This document shows, one piece after another, positions 41,249 to 50,446 of a DNA stretch of 64,000 nucleotides. Each line of letters starts with the position of its first letter. Within the stretch, counting starts at the first letter, position 1. The DNA lies in contig NZ_CP100461.1 of NCBI RefSeq assembly GCF_024228675.1, forward strand, positions 1,364,001 through 1,428,000, in the 5' to 3' direction. Below the pieces are notes generated by a model. It did no database searches and was not told where the DNA came from. It saw only the letters and a list, made by a program, of their open reading frames with translations. The stretch comes from Salinigranum marinum (GTDB taxonomy: Archaea; Halobacteriota; Halobacteria; Halobacteriales; Haloferacaceae). Position numbers and translations under genes: made by a program.

Positions 41249-41524
41249 TCACTTGTAGGGGTATCGTGTGAGTTCGCCACAGTCGCAGGCGACGACGACC
41301 CGTCCCGACTGGAGACGGACCCGCGCGTTGACGCCCGGGCGGAGATACGCGTCACACCGGTCGCAGGTGAACCGGCGGAAGTGTCGAGGGAGCCGAAGGC
41401 GGTGGCGCTCTGCGATCCGTCGGGCCAGCCGGACGTACTCGCGGGCCCGGTCGTCCTCGCCGGCACGCGTCGCCTCGCGGGCGAGCGCCTCCAGCCGGTC
41501 GATGCGCTCCTCGGGAATACTCAT
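41249..41524 (-). CDS. rnp4: Ribonuclease P protein component Rpp21 (Rnp4)
   Basis: The 91-residue protein has the N-terminal helical pair (ERIDRLEALAREATRAGED, YVRLARRIAERHRLRLP) and a zinc ribbon with Cys54, Cys57, Cys80 and Cys82 (FTCDRCDAYLRPG, VVACDCGE). This is the archaeal RNase P Rpp21 layout; it helps the RNA subunit cleave pre-tRNA 5' leaders. It is in the same direction as the YhbY gene, separated by 106 AT-richer bases that may hold a promoter. Confidence 0.93.
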   Translation of the reverse strand: MSIPEERIDRLEALAREATRAGEDDRAREYVRLARRIAERHRLRLPRHFRRFTCDRCDAYLRPGVNARVRLQSGRVVVACDCGELTRYPYK

Positions 41525-41655
41525 ACGCCCTGATGGATCATGGCCGGAAAAAGTCGTTCCGAAGCCGGAGCCGGCGCGACGGCTATCGAAGGAGGCCGGC
41601 GGCCGATCCGAACGGAAGCGACAGCGTGAAGCCACTCAGTCGAGAGGGGCCGTCC

Positions 41656-42720
41656 GTGCGGGTCCTCAACTACCTCGAACTCGAGTCCCGGCTCGACCGG
41701 AGCGGGATCGGGACGGCGGCCGATCAGCAGCGGGCCGCCCTCCGGACGACGGACGTCGACGTCCTCACGTGCCCGTGGAGAGGCGATTCGCCCGTCGCCG
41801 CCGCCGAGTACGCCCTCCGCGGGCGCGGCGCCGTTCGTGAGTACGACATCGCCCACTGCAACCTCATCGGCCCGGGGACGCTCGCCGTCGCCCGCCACGC
41901 CAGGCGGACGGGGACGCCGCTGGTGCTTCACGCACACGTCACCCGCGAGGACTTCGCCGAGTCCTTTCGCGGATCGACGTACGTCGCCCGTCCTCTCGGG
42001 CGGTATCTCCGCTGGTTCTACTCGCAGGCCGACCTCGTGCTCTGTCCGAGCGACTACACGAAGCGCCTGCTGGAGTCGTACCCGGTCGACGCGCCCGTTC
42101 GGTCGATGACGAACGGCGTCGACCTCGACTCGCTCGCCGGCTTCGACTCCCTGCGGGAGACGTACCGCGAACGGTTCCAGCTGGAGGGGATGGTCGTCTT
42201 CGCCGTGGGCAACGTCTTCGAGCGGAAGGGGTTGACGGCCTTTTGCGAACTCGCCCAGGAGACCGGCTACGAGTTCGCGTGGTTCGGCCCGTACGACACG
42301 GGGCCGCACGCCTCCGCGACCGTCCGCCGGTGGGTCGAGAACCCACCCGAGAACGTGACGTTCACCGGCTGGGTCGACGACAAACGCGGCGCGTTCGGAG
42401 CCGGCGACGTCTATCTCTTCCCGACGAAGAACGAGAACCAGGGGATCGCGGTGCTGGAGGCGATGGCCTGCGGGAAGCCCTGCGTGCTGCGGCGGATCCC
42501 GGTGTTCGAGGAGTTCTACACCGACGGCCACGACTGTCTCATGTGCGACTCTCGCGCGGAGTTCCGCGCGGCGCTCCAGCGACTGCACGACGACCCTGAC
42601 CTCCGCCGTCGGCTCGGCGAGAACGCCCGCGGGACGGCCGCCGAGCACTCTCTCGATCGAGTCGGCGAACGGCTCGTCGAGACGTACGAGGACGTGCTGG
42701 ACGGACGGGTCCGCGACTGA
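41656..42720 (+). CDS. GT4-family glycosyltransferase
   Basis: The 354-residue protein has the GT-B fold: RLDRSGIGTAADQQRAAL near the N-terminus and the donor-site segment FPTKNENQGIAVLEAMACGKPCVL with the EX7E motif. GTG at 41656 (VRVLNYLELES) is where family-like sequence begins; a GTG ten codons earlier is possible. Together with the next gene it forms a pair of similar transferases. It may glycosylate archaeal diether lipids or surface polymers; the acceptor is not readable. Confidence 0.87.
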   Translation: MRVLNYLELESRLDRSGIGTAADQQRAALRTTDVDVLTCPWRGDSPVAAAEYALRGRGAVREYDIAHCNLIGPGTLAVARHARRTGTPLVLHAHVTREDFAESFRGSTYVARPLGRYLRWFYSQADLVLCPSDYTKRLLESYPVDAPVRSMTNGVDLDSLAGFDSLRETYRERFQLEGMVVFAVGNVFERKGLTAFCELAQETGYEFAWFGPYDTGPHASATVRRWVENPPENVTFTGWVDDKRGAFGAGDVYLFPTKNENQGIAVLEAMACGKPCVLRRIPVFEEFYTDGHDCLMCDSRAEFRAALQRLHDDPDLRRRLGENARGTAAEHSLDRVGERLVETYEDVLDGRVRD

Positions 42721-42855
42721 GAGCGGCTCAGGGGACTCACGCAGGGAGAGACGAGACGATCACAGGGTATCCTCGTGGGTCGGCTCAGCGAACGACGCCC
42801 GACGCCGTCACGGAGTCGGAAGCGCTTAACCCCCGTGTCGTGAACAGTTCTTTCC

Positions 42856-43989
42856 ATGGACGGAGCGTCGGTCGTCGCCTTCACCGACACCTACCTGCCG
42901 ACGGTCAACGGTGTCACCTACACGATCAAGACGTGGCGCGAGCGGTGGGAGCGCCGCGGCGGGCGGATGGACGTGGTCTACCCCGACGCGGCCGCCCACG
43001 AGCCGGCGACCGGTGAACACCCCGTCCGCTCGGTGGCGTTCCCGTTCTACGATGGCTTCCGCGTGAGCGTGCCGCGCGTCCCACGCGAGGTCAGACGCGC
43101 CGATCTCGACGTGGTCCACGCGCACACGCCGTTCGGCCTCGGGCTCTCGGCGCTCCGGCTCGCGTCCCGGCGTGACCGCCCGTTCGTCGCCTCGTACCAC
43201 ACCCCCACGGCGGAGTACGCCGACTACCTGACCTCGAACGCCCGGCTCGAATCCGGGCTCGAACGGCTCAGCACGCGCTACGAGCGGTGGTTCCTCTCCC
43301 ACGCCGACGCCGTCATCGTCCCGAGCGCCGAGACCCGCGATCGCCTCGCCGACCTCGGCGTCGACAGCGAGGTCACCGTCGTCCAGAACGGTGTCGACAT
43401 CGACCGGTTCGCTCCCGTCGACGGGACCGCGTTCCGCGAGCGCCACGACCTCTCCGGCACCCTCGTCGGCTACACCGGCCGGCACGGTTTCGAGAAACGG
43501 CTCCCCGACGTCGTCCGTGCGGTCGCGGGCATGGACGAGGAACTCACGGTCGTCTTCGGCGGCGACGGCCCCGCCAGGGAGTCCGTCGAACGAGCGGCCC
43601 GCAAGCACGGCATCGACGCCCGCTTTTTCGGCTTTCTCCCCAGGGAGGAACTCCCAGCGTTTTACAGCGCGCTCGACGTGTTCGCCTTTCCGAGCCCGGT
43701 CGAGACGCAGGGACTCGTCGCGCTCGAAGCCATCGCCTGCGGGACACCCGTCGTCGGCGTCCGCGAGGGCGCACTCCGGGATACGATCGACGACGGTGTC
43801 ACCGGTTATCACTACGAACCGGGTGATATCGACGGCTTCCGCGACGGCATCCGGCGGGCGATCGCCACCCGCGAGACGCTCCGGGAGAACTGCCTGGCAC
43901 GTCGCGAGCCGATCAGCGTTGAACGCGCCGTCGACGACCTCACGGCCGTCTACGATCGGGTCCGCCGCGCTCTCGCGCCGCGCGCCTGA
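42856..43989 (+). CDS. GT4-family glycosyltransferase
   Basis: The 377-residue protein is a second GT-B enzyme: TYLPTVNGVTYTIKTWRERW, DVVHAHTPFGLGL for the acceptor domain, and FPSPVETQGLVALEAIACGTPVV with the EX7E donor motif. Layout resembles lipid glycosyltransferases such as diacylglycerol glucosyltransferases. It is encoded 135 bp after the first glycosyltransferase, on the same strand. A synthesis role for glycolipids is a reasonable guess, not proven here. Confidence 0.88.
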   Translation: MDGASVVAFTDTYLPTVNGVTYTIKTWRERWERRGGRMDVVYPDAAAHEPATGEHPVRSVAFPFYDGFRVSVPRVPREVRRADLDVVHAHTPFGLGLSALRLASRRDRPFVASYHTPTAEYADYLTSNARLESGLERLSTRYERWFLSHADAVIVPSAETRDRLADLGVDSEVTVVQNGVDIDRFAPVDGTAFRERHDLSGTLVGYTGRHGFEKRLPDVVRAVAGMDEELTVVFGGDGPARESVERAARKHGIDARFFGFLPREELPAFYSALDVFAFPSPVETQGLVALEAIACGTPVVGVREGALRDTIDDGVTGYHYEPGDIDGFRDGIRRAIATRETLRENCLARREPISVERAVDDLTAVYDRVRRALAPRA

Positions 43990-44025
43990 CCCGAGAATCG
44001 AACCGGTCGAACCGGTCGAACCCAG

Positions 44026-44475
44026 TTAGTCGTCTTCCAGCGCGTCGCCGATACGCTGGAGCTGTCGGGTGATGTCGCGGACCTCGTCGCGGAGCTGTCG
44101 GACCTCGCGGACGAGTTCCTCGTTGCCGGCGCTCTCCTCGCGGCCGCGTTCGGGACCGCCCATTCCGGGCGGACCGCCACCCATGCCGCCCGGCCCGCCG
44201 CCGCCCATCATGCCGGACATCATCTGTGCGAAGGGATTCCCGCCGCCCATGCCGCCCGGTCCGCCCTCGCCGCCCATCATCTCCTCGGGACCGGGACGCT
44301 CGCCATCCTCGCGCTCTTTCTCGCGGCGCTCGCGGATCTCCTCGACGCGCTCGCGGAACGACTTCTCCTCCCCCTCGGCGTCGCCGTCGCTCTCGGCCGT
44401 GCCCTCGTCGGCCGCTCCGGCGTCGGTCGGTTCCTGCGCGTCTTCGACCTCGTCTGTGGCGTCGTCGTCTGCCAT
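44026..44475 (-). CDS. Acidic protein with a Gly/Met/Pro-rich centre and C-terminal coiled coil
   Basis: The 149-residue protein has an acidic N-terminus, a charged helix (about 38-60, RERVEEIRERREKERE), a low-complexity segment rich in Gly, Met and Pro (about 66-107, with repeats of GGMGGG), and a C-terminal coiled coil (about 118-146, ELVREVRQLRDEVRDITRQL). No known family. It resembles chaperone tails in composition only. Function unknown; the coiled coil suggests oligomerisation. Confidence 0.65.
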   Translation of the reverse strand: MADDDATDEVEDAQEPTDAGAADEGTAESDGDAEGEEKSFRERVEEIRERREKEREDGERPGPEEMMGGEGGPGGMGGGNPFAQMMSGMMGGGGPGGMGGGPPGMGGPERGREESAGNEELVREVRQLRDEVRDITRQLQRIGDALEDD

Positions 44476-44589
44476 GGTCCCCGGTTCGCCGTCACGACCG
44501 AAAGGGTTGTTGGTCTCCCGAGGGGCCCGCTCTCACAGCGTGCCCCCGCCGACGATCGTCGGCCCCGTCGGCCCCGTCGGCCCCGCTCG

Positions 44590-44742
44590 TCAGTCGATCC
44601 GCATCGCCAGCCCTCTGATCCGGTCGGCCTCGGCGGGGTTGTCGCGGTCGGCCTCCTGGTCGGCCAGCGCTCGGAGCGCCTCCAGGATCTTCTGTTTCTC
44701 CTGTGGCGTCACCTCGATGTCGATGGTGTACGGTCCGGCCAT
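44590..44742 (-). CDS. Small helical protein of 50 residues
   Basis: From ATG at 44740-44742 the frame encodes MAGPYTIDIEVTPQEKQKIL and then two helices (EALRALADQEADRDNPAEADRI). The composition and clean helix-turn-helix look support a real small protein. The stop codon adjoins a three-copy 9-bp repeat (about 44561-44585). Function unknown. Confidence 0.6.
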   Translation of the reverse strand: MAGPYTIDIEVTPQEKQKILEALRALADQEADRDNPAEADRIRGLAMRID

Positions 44743-44935
44743 ACGCCGTTGCCTACCCACCGGACGGGCAAAACTCCACAGGCCAGTCTGGGGGCCGAGG
44801 ACCACCCGGCGGCGTCGGAGGCGAGATTCGGTCCGAATTTGGGTGAGAACTCGGAAAGCACTCTTTTGTCCCTCGGTTGTCCCCGGAGTCGGGGAGAGTG
44901 GAGCGAGACAATGACGCACCAGATCGGAGGATCGC

Positions 44936-45085
44936 ATGGCGGCCTGTGACCACTGCGGGCAGCACGTCTCCGACCGGTTCGCCCGCGTCTTCGCGGACGA
45001 GCTGGGCCGGATACACGCCTGCACGAACTGTGCGCCGAACGAGGGGATCGCGGAGGTCGCCCGACGGCGCGCGCGAGGGGCGTAG
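44936..45085 (+). CDS. Small zinc-finger protein (DUF7563-type)
   Basis: ATG at 44936 begins a 49-residue protein with two Cys pairs (CDHC at residues 4-7 and CTNC at 29-32), the core of a four-Cys zinc finger, and a C-terminal Arg-rich helix (IAEVARRRARG). It fits a small haloarchaeal zinc-finger family. Likely nucleic-acid or protein contact; exact role unknown. Confidence 0.78.
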   Translation: MAACDHCGQHVSDRFARVFADELGRIHACTNCAPNEGIAEVARRRARGA

Positions 45086-45136
45086 CGTCCGCCCGAAACG
45101 GACCATTTAGGCCTCTCGCGTCCCGACCGATGGACA

Positions 45137-46078
45137 ATGAGTGCGACTCCGAGCGAGGTCTCCCGGACGAAAGCGTGGGTGATGGCCGCCCGGCCACAGA
45201 CGTTGCCGGCGGCCGCCGCACCCGTCGTCGTCGGGACCGGCCTCGCGATCCACGACGGCGTCTTCGCCGCCCTGCCCGCACTGTTCGCCCTCGTCGGCGC
45301 GGCGCTCATCCAGGTGGCGACCAACTTCGCGAACGACTACTACGACGCCGTCCAGGGGGCCGACACTGAGGCGAGGGAGGGATTCACGCGCGTGACCGCG
45401 TCGGGGCTCATCTCCGCACCCGAGGTCAAACGCGCGATGTACCTCACGTTCCTCGCGAGCGTCCTCGTCGGCACCTACCTCGTCTCCGTCGGCGGCGTCC
45501 CCATCCTCGTCGTCGGTCTCCTCAGCGTCGCCTCGGGCATCGCCTACACGGGCGGGCCCTATCCGCTCGGCTACCACGGCCTCGGCGACGTGTTCGTCTT
45601 CGTCTTCTTCGGCGTCGTCGCCGTCACCGGCACGTACTACGTCCAGGCCGCCGCGGTGCTGTCCGGCGCGTTCCCCCTCGGCGTTCCGCCCGGGACGATC
45701 ACCACCGCGGCCCTCGTCGCGTCGCTCCCGATCGCGGCGGTGTCGACGAACATCCTCGTCGTCAACAACCTCCGGGACAGAGAGGAGGACGCCCGGACCG
45801 GCAAACGGACGCTCGTCGTCCGGTTCGGCTCCCGGTTCGGCCGCGCGGAGTACGTCGCGCTGTTCGCGCTCGCGTACGCCGTCCCCCCGTACCTGCTCTC
45901 GCTGCCCGGCTTCGAACTCCCCGTGTTGCTCCCGCTGCTGTCGCTCCCCCTCGCCGTCGCCGTCACGCGGACGGTTCTCACCGAGTCCTCGGGGGGCGCG
46001 CTGAACCCCGCGCTCGAACAGACCGGCAAGACGCTCGCGCTGTACGCCGTCCTCGCGGCGGTCGGGTTCGCGCTGTGA
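45137..46078 (+). CDS. menA: 1,4-dihydroxy-2-naphthoate polyprenyltransferase (MenA)
   Basis: The 313-residue membrane protein of the UbiA family has the first Asp-rich motif NDYYD (residues 66-70) and the second region NILVVNNLRDREEDARTGKRT. It attaches a prenyl chain to 1,4-dihydroxy-2-naphthoate, giving demethylmenaquinone. A TATA-like cattta lies about 29 bp upstream. menC follows 40 bp downstream on the same strand, confirming a menaquinone pair. Confidence 0.9.
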   Translation: MSATPSEVSRTKAWVMAARPQTLPAAAAPVVVGTGLAIHDGVFAALPALFALVGAALIQVATNFANDYYDAVQGADTEAREGFTRVTASGLISAPEVKRAMYLTFLASVLVGTYLVSVGGVPILVVGLLSVASGIAYTGGPYPLGYHGLGDVFVFVFFGVVAVTGTYYVQAAAVLSGAFPLGVPPGTITTAALVASLPIAAVSTNILVVNNLRDREEDARTGKRTLVVRFGSRFGRAEYVALFALAYAVPPYLLSLPGFELPVLLPLLSLPLAVAVTRTVLTESSGGALNPALEQTGKTLALYAVLAAVGFAL

Positions 46079-46118
46079 CGGGCGTCGAAGACGAGGGCGC
46101 GTGGGACGGCCCGGACCG

Positions 46119-47162
46119 ATGACCGTCGACGTTTCCCCGTTCGACCTCCCGCTCCGGACGTCACTGTCGACCGCCCGGGGGCCGATCGACCGCCGCCGCG
46201 GCTTCGTCCTCAGAGGCACTGTCGACGGCAGCGAGGGCGTCGGCGAGGCCACCCCCCTGCCCGGCTGGACCGAGTCCGTCGACGACTGTCGCCGCGCGCT
46301 CGAACTCGTCGACGACCCCGGGGCGGCGCTCGGAACCGGGATCCTCGACGACGCCCCCGCCGCCCGTCACGCCGTCTCGCTCGCGCTGTTCGACGCCCGC
46401 GCCCGCGCCGCCGGCGAGTCGCTCGCGCGGTTTCTCGGCGGGGCGAGCGCGACGGTCGCCGAGCGCGTGCCGGTCAACGCGACTGTCGGGAGCGCGAGTG
46501 TACAGGAGACGGCCGACGCCGTCCGCGATGCCGCCGCGGTGGGCCACGACTGTGTGAAGATGAAGGTCGGCGTCGACGCCGTCGATCGGGACATCGAACG
46601 GCTCGTCGCCGCCCGCGAGGCGGCACCGAGGGTCGACCTCCGGGCAGACGCCAACGGCGCGTGGACGCGGGGCGAAGCCGAGCGGTTCGCCGACGCGATC
46701 GCCGACCACGGGCTCTCGCTCGACTACCTCGAACAGCCGCTCTCTTCGGAGGCCCTCGCCGGACACGCTGCGTTGCGTGCGGAGACCGACCTCCGCATCG
46801 CCCTCGACGAGACGCTCGCTTCCGTCTCAGTCGACGCCGTGCTGTCGACGGGGGCCGCGGACGTTCTCGTTCTGAAGCCGATGGCGATGGGCGGGCCGGA
46901 CCGAACGCTGGCCGTCGCCGAACGGGCTGCCGAGGCGGGTGTCGACAGCGTCGTGACGACGACGATCGACGCGGTGGTCGCACGGACGGCCGCGCTCCAC
47001 ATCGCCGCGACGCTCGGCGACCCGCCGGCCTGTGGGCTGGCGACGGCCGACCTGCTGGCGCGCGACCTCGCACCCGACCCCGCGCCGGTCGAGGCGGGTC
47101 GGATGACGGTCCCGGGCGGACCGGGAACCGCCGGCGACGCGTTTGCGACGCTCGACACCTGA
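46119..47162 (+). CDS. menC: o-Succinylbenzoate synthase (MenC, enolase superfamily)
   Basis: The 347-residue protein has the enolase-superfamily barrel: KMKVGVDAVDRD with the catalytic Lys pair region, RADANGAWTRGEA for the first metal Asp, DYLEQPLSS for the second metal ligand and LDETLASV for the third. It converts SHCHC to o-succinylbenzoate in menaquinone synthesis. The start MTVDVSPFDLPL at 46119 gives the family length. With menA it forms a small menaquinone operon; other men genes are outside the window. Confidence 0.88.
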   Translation: MTVDVSPFDLPLRTSLSTARGPIDRRRGFVLRGTVDGSEGVGEATPLPGWTESVDDCRRALELVDDPGAALGTGILDDAPAARHAVSLALFDARARAAGESLARFLGGASATVAERVPVNATVGSASVQETADAVRDAAAVGHDCVKMKVGVDAVDRDIERLVAAREAAPRVDLRADANGAWTRGEAERFADAIADHGLSLDYLEQPLSSEALAGHAALRAETDLRIALDETLASVSVDAVLSTGAADVLVLKPMAMGGPDRTLAVAERAAEAGVDSVVTTTIDAVVARTAALHIAATLGDPPACGLATADLLARDLAPDPAPVEAGRMTVPGGPGTAGDAFATLDT

Positions 47163-47170
47163 CTGACGAA

Positions 47171-47677
47171 TCAGCCGTCGACGACGTCCACGACGCCTTT
47201 CATCCCGACAGCCTGGTGCGGCACGCAGAGGTACCGCACGACGCCCGGTTCGTCGAACGTCCGCTCGAACGTCGTCCCCGCCGTCGTCGCGAGTTCGGAC
47301 TCGAACGCGCGGCGCTCCTCCGCGACGTTGTGTTGCCCGCCCTGCCCGGTCCACTCCCACACGACCGTCGTCCCCGTCGTCACGCGGACCGCGGGTGGGT
47401 CGAAGAACAGCCCGTTGCCCGCGCCGACGGCGACGGTGACGCTGTCGTCGCCCGTGCGGTCCGCGACCGAGCCGTCGTAGTTCGGCACGTCCGAGAGCCA
47501 GTCGTCGTACGCGGCGGTCGACGAGTCGCCCCCGCCAGCGTTGCCGTCGCCGTCGGATCCGTCGGTTCCGCCACCACTCTCGCCGCCGCCGGAACAGCCG
47601 GCGACGACCGCGATGCCGAGTGCCGCGCCCGTCCGGAGCACCCGACGCCGGGTCGCCGACTCCGTTCGCTCGTTCAT
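47171..47677 (-). CDS. Halocyanin-like blue copper lipoprotein
   Basis: The 168-residue protein has a Tat-like signal (TRRRVLRTG) and lipobox Cys28 (VAGC), a Gly/Ser/Asp linker, then a cupredoxin domain. The copper ligands are His116 (GQHNV) and the C-terminal loop CVPHQAVGMKG with Cys151, His154 and Met159. It carries electrons at the outer membrane face. It is convergent with menC, nine bases away. Confidence 0.92.
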   Translation of the reverse strand: MNERTESATRRRVLRTGAALGIAVVAGCSGGGESGGGTDGSDGDGNAGGGDSSTAAYDDWLSDVPNYDGSVADRTGDDSVTVAVGAGNGLFFDPPAVRVTTGTTVVWEWTGQGGQHNVAEERRAFESELATTAGTTFERTFDEPGVVRYLCVPHQAVGMKGVVDVVDG

Positions 47678-47724
47678 ACACGGATCTCGACACGCGGTCG
47701 TCTTATGCGAAGCGTTTCCGCCGC

Positions 47725-48090
47725 TCAGTCGAGCGCGGTCGCCCGCCGCTCCACGAGGAGGTGTCGGTGACACAGGTAGAGCCCGCTGACGGGCGGAAAA
47801 AAGAGCGCGACCGCCGTGTACGCCCATTTTACCGGGCCGACCTCGACGCCGTCGACGCCGAGCGCCCGGGTGTCCTGGAGGAGCGCCGCGGCCGCCAGTG
47901 GGGCGAACACCAGCGTGGCGAGGCTCCTGACCGTCACCCAGACGAACGTCCCCTCCGAGAGGAGCCGCCAGTCGACGACTGCGAGGGCGACCCACACGAC
48001 CGCGCTCGCGGCGAGCACGGCGAGCCACGGGCCGGTCTCGTCGGCGTCCTCGGTGTCGTCGGGGTGGAGAACGGGGTCGGAGTCGAACAC
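47725..48090 (-). CDS. Three-helix membrane protein
   Basis: The 121-residue protein has three hydrophobic segments (LAVLAASAVVWVALAVVDW, SLATLVFAPLAAAALLQ, AYTAVALFFPPVSGLYLC) after an acidic N-terminus. The short loop LCHRHLLVERRA ends the protein. No family recognised with confidence. It lies 47 bp upstream of the halocyanin gene and might be co-transcribed with it. Confidence 0.65.
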   Translation of the reverse strand: MFDSDPVLHPDDTEDADETGPWLAVLAASAVVWVALAVVDWRLLSEGTFVWVTVRSLATLVFAPLAAAALLQDTRALGVDGVEVGPVKWAYTAVALFFPPVSGLYLCHRHLLVERRATALD

Positions 48091-48177
48091 AATCGACGGT
48101 AGGTGTGAGCGTGTTTGAACCGTTCGGCCGTCGGTGTTCTTCGCTGTCGCCCACGGTGACGACGGCGGTGGGGGCCG

Positions 48178-48507
48178 TTACGACGACGTCGGTAGTCGGT
48201 CCCAGAGCGAGGGGAGGTCCTCGATCCGGGCCCAGCCCGCGGCCTCGGGAACGTCCTCGTCGACGACGGTGATCTCCTCGAAGTACTCCTCCAGAACTGC
48301 GCGCTCCATCGCCAGCGGCGGCGAGCAGTAGTCCTCCTCGACCCAGACCGCCTCGCCCGTCTCGGGGTCGAACTTCGCGTCGGTGAGCGAGCGAGTCATG
48401 GCCGCGCCGAACGGCTCCATCGCCTCGATCTCCCCGCCGTCGAGGCGGTCGCGCAGTTCCGTCAGCCGGGCCTCCTTCAGCCGTGCACGGACGAATCGGT
48501 AGGCCAT
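48178..48507 (-). CDS. Conserved-looking 109-residue protein, unknown function
   Basis: From ATG at 48505-48507 the frame encodes a mostly helical, acidic protein (YRFVRARLKEARLTELRDRL, VEEDYCSPPLAMERAVLEEYF, ITVVDEDVPEAAGWARIEDL). The single Cys is in DYCSPP. Composition matches the proteome and the reading frame is clean, but no family is recognised. Unusually long upstream in-frame sequence to 49356 overlaps ThuA antisense and is rejected. Confidence 0.65.
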   Translation of the reverse strand: MAYRFVRARLKEARLTELRDRLDGGEIEAMEPFGAAMTRSLTDAKFDPETGEAVWVEEDYCSPPLAMERAVLEEYFEEITVVDEDVPEAAGWARIEDLPSLWDRLPTSS

Positions 48508-48612
48508 TGTGAGGGCTTCGTCGGGGAGAAAAATAAGACATGAGGTGGGCCGAGGTCGGCCGTCCGAGCGCCCACACGGCACGTTCATCACTCCCGGGGA
48601 CGACGCCCCGAT

Positions 48613-49350
48613 ATGACCACCTCCCCGACGGTCACCGTCTGGAACGAGTACCGACACGAGCGCGACTCGGACGCCGTCGCCGAGGTGTACCCCGACGGCA
48701 TCCACGCGGCGATCGCCGCCGGACTGGCCGACCACGGCATCGAGGCGCGGACGGCGACGCTCGACGAACCCGACCACGGCCTCACGCCCGACGTCCTCGA
48801 CGACACGGACGTCCTCACGTGGTGGGGCCACCGCGCCCACGACGAGGTGCGTGACGACGTGGTCGAGCGGGTCTGCGACCGCGTCCGCGATGGCATGGGG
48901 CTGGTCGTCCTGCACTCGGGGCACTACGCCAAACCCTTCCGACGGCTCATGGGTACCTCCTGCGCGCTGAAGTGGCGCGAGGCCGGCGAGCGCGAACGGT
49001 TGTGGACCGTCGAGCCAGGCCACCCGATCGCCGCCGGCGTCGACGAGTCGATCGTCGTCCCGCGCGCGGAGATGTACGGCGAGCGATTCGACGTCCCCGC
49101 GCCCGACGAACTCGTCTTTCTCTCGTGGTTCGAGGGCGGCGAGGTCTTTCGAAGTGGCTGCTGCTACACGAGGGGCAAGGGACGGATCTTCTACTTCCGG
49201 CCGGGCCACGAGACGTATCCCATCTACTACCAGGAGGAGATCAGGCGCGTGCTCGCCAACGCCGTCGACTGGGCCGCGCCGACGGGAGGACCGACGCCGC
49301 GGTTCGAGCCGTCGGAGCCCGTCGAGGGGCTCGGCGGCGAGCACGACTGA
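48613..49350 (+). CDS. ThuA-domain protein
   Basis: The 245-residue protein has the ThuA-like fold (glutamine-amidotransferase-like): [11 protein letters not shown] at the start, [28 protein letters not shown], and [20 protein letters not shown]. ThuA proteins act in trehalose or other sugar use in bacteria, and haloarchaeal forms are uncharacterised. It converges on the nucleoside hydrolase gene. Metal-binding His residues are present but the catalytic role is unclear. Confidence 0.87.
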   Translation: MTTSPTVTVWNEYRHERDSDAVAEVYPDGIHAAIAAGLADHGIEARTATLDEPDHGLTPDVLDDTDVLTWWGHRAHDEVRDDVVERVCDRVRDGMGLVVLHSGHYAKPFRRLMGTSCALKWREAGERERLWTVEPGHPIAAGVDESIVVPRAEMYGERFDVPAPDELVFLSWFEGGEVFRSGCCYTRGKGRIFYFRPGHETYPIYYQEEIRRVLANAVDWAAPTGGPTPRFEPSEPVEGLGGEHD

Positions 49351-49362
49351 CGCCACGGCCGC

Positions 49363-50322
49363 TCACAACGGGGTTTCGGGCGGCTCCCCGGCGAGCGTCG
49401 CGAACACCATCTCCGTGAACAGGTCGGCGTCGACCGACTCGACGACGGTCGCGTTCGCCGGCTCGTCGAGGACGCCATTCACGTCGACGAGGCTGTACCC
49501 CCGCGTGAGCCCCTCGCGCTCGTCGACGTCGACGTGGTATCTCCCCTGAGAGTCGACGATCTCGGGTGCGAGCAGACACGCCGCCGCGAGCGAGTCGGGG
49601 AGCGTCACGCCGTCGGTCCCGTTCTCCTCCCGGGAGAACGCCCGGTGGTGTGCGGTGATCGTCTCGAAGAAGTCGGCGTACGGGGTGTCGACGCCGTCGA
49701 GGCGAGCGAAGTCGTCGGCGTCGAAGGAGCCGTCTCTGAGGGTCAGGCCCCAGTCGACGAGCGTCACGTCGAACTCGCCGAGGACGCGCTTTGCGGCGTC
49801 GGGGTCGACCCAGAAGTTGTACTCCGCCGCGGGGGTGTCGTTGCCGAGACAGCCGACCGCTCCGCCCATGACGACTACCTCGTCGAGCAGGTCGGGGAGG
49901 GCGGGTTCGCGGGCGACCGCGAGCGCGACGTTCGTCAGCGGACCGATACACAGAAGCGAGAGCTCGCCCGGCGCGGCGCGAGCGCGGTCGACGATGGCGT
50001 CGACGGCGTGGTCGTCGGCAGACGGGATGCCCGTCTCGGGGAAGAGATCGCCGCCGAGGCCGCCCTCGCCGTGGACGTGGTCGGCGTGTTCCCACTCTTT
50101 CAGTAGCGGCGACCGCGCTCCCTCGTACACCGGAACGTCGCGCCGGTCGAGCAGGTCCAGCGTGTACTTCGCGTTCTCGACCTCGTACTCGAACTCCACG
50201 TTGCCGGCGACGACGGTGACGGCCTCGACCGTCAGCCGCTCGGACAGGAGCGACGTCACGAGCGCCTGCGTGTCGTCGCCCGCGGTGTCCGTGTCGACGA
50301 TGACTCGTCTCTGATCGTCCAT
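49363..50322 (-). CDS. Inosine-uridine type nucleoside hydrolase
   Basis: The 319-residue protein has the calcium-binding DTDTAGDD (Asp10, Asp12, Asp16, Asp17), the segment ELSLLCIGPLTNVALAVARE and NFWVDPDAAKRVL with the metal Asp. It hydrolyses ribonucleosides to base and ribose. A ribokinase-like gene lies 386 bp away on the other strand, which would trap the ribose. Confidence 0.92.
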   Translation of the reverse strand: MDDQRRVIVDTDTAGDDTQALVTSLLSERLTVEAVTVVAGNVEFEYEVENAKYTLDLLDRRDVPVYEGARSPLLKEWEHADHVHGEGGLGGDLFPETGIPSADDHAVDAIVDRARAAPGELSLLCIGPLTNVALAVAREPALPDLLDEVVVMGGAVGCLGNDTPAAEYNFWVDPDAAKRVLGEFDVTLVDWGLTLRDGSFDADDFARLDGVDTPYADFFETITAHHRAFSREENGTDGVTLPDSLAAACLLAPEIVDSQGRYHVDVDEREGLTRGYSLVDVNGVLDEPANATVVESVDADLFTEMVFATLAGEPPETPL

Positions 50323-50446
50323 CGGTGGACTCTCTCCCGTGGAGTCTCAAAGCCTCTGCGTCACACGGTGACGTCGTTGTTCGTCGTTCGTGTACGACCC
50401 GCGAGCCCCCCGAACGACTATGTGATCTCGGCGACGACCCGGGTGC

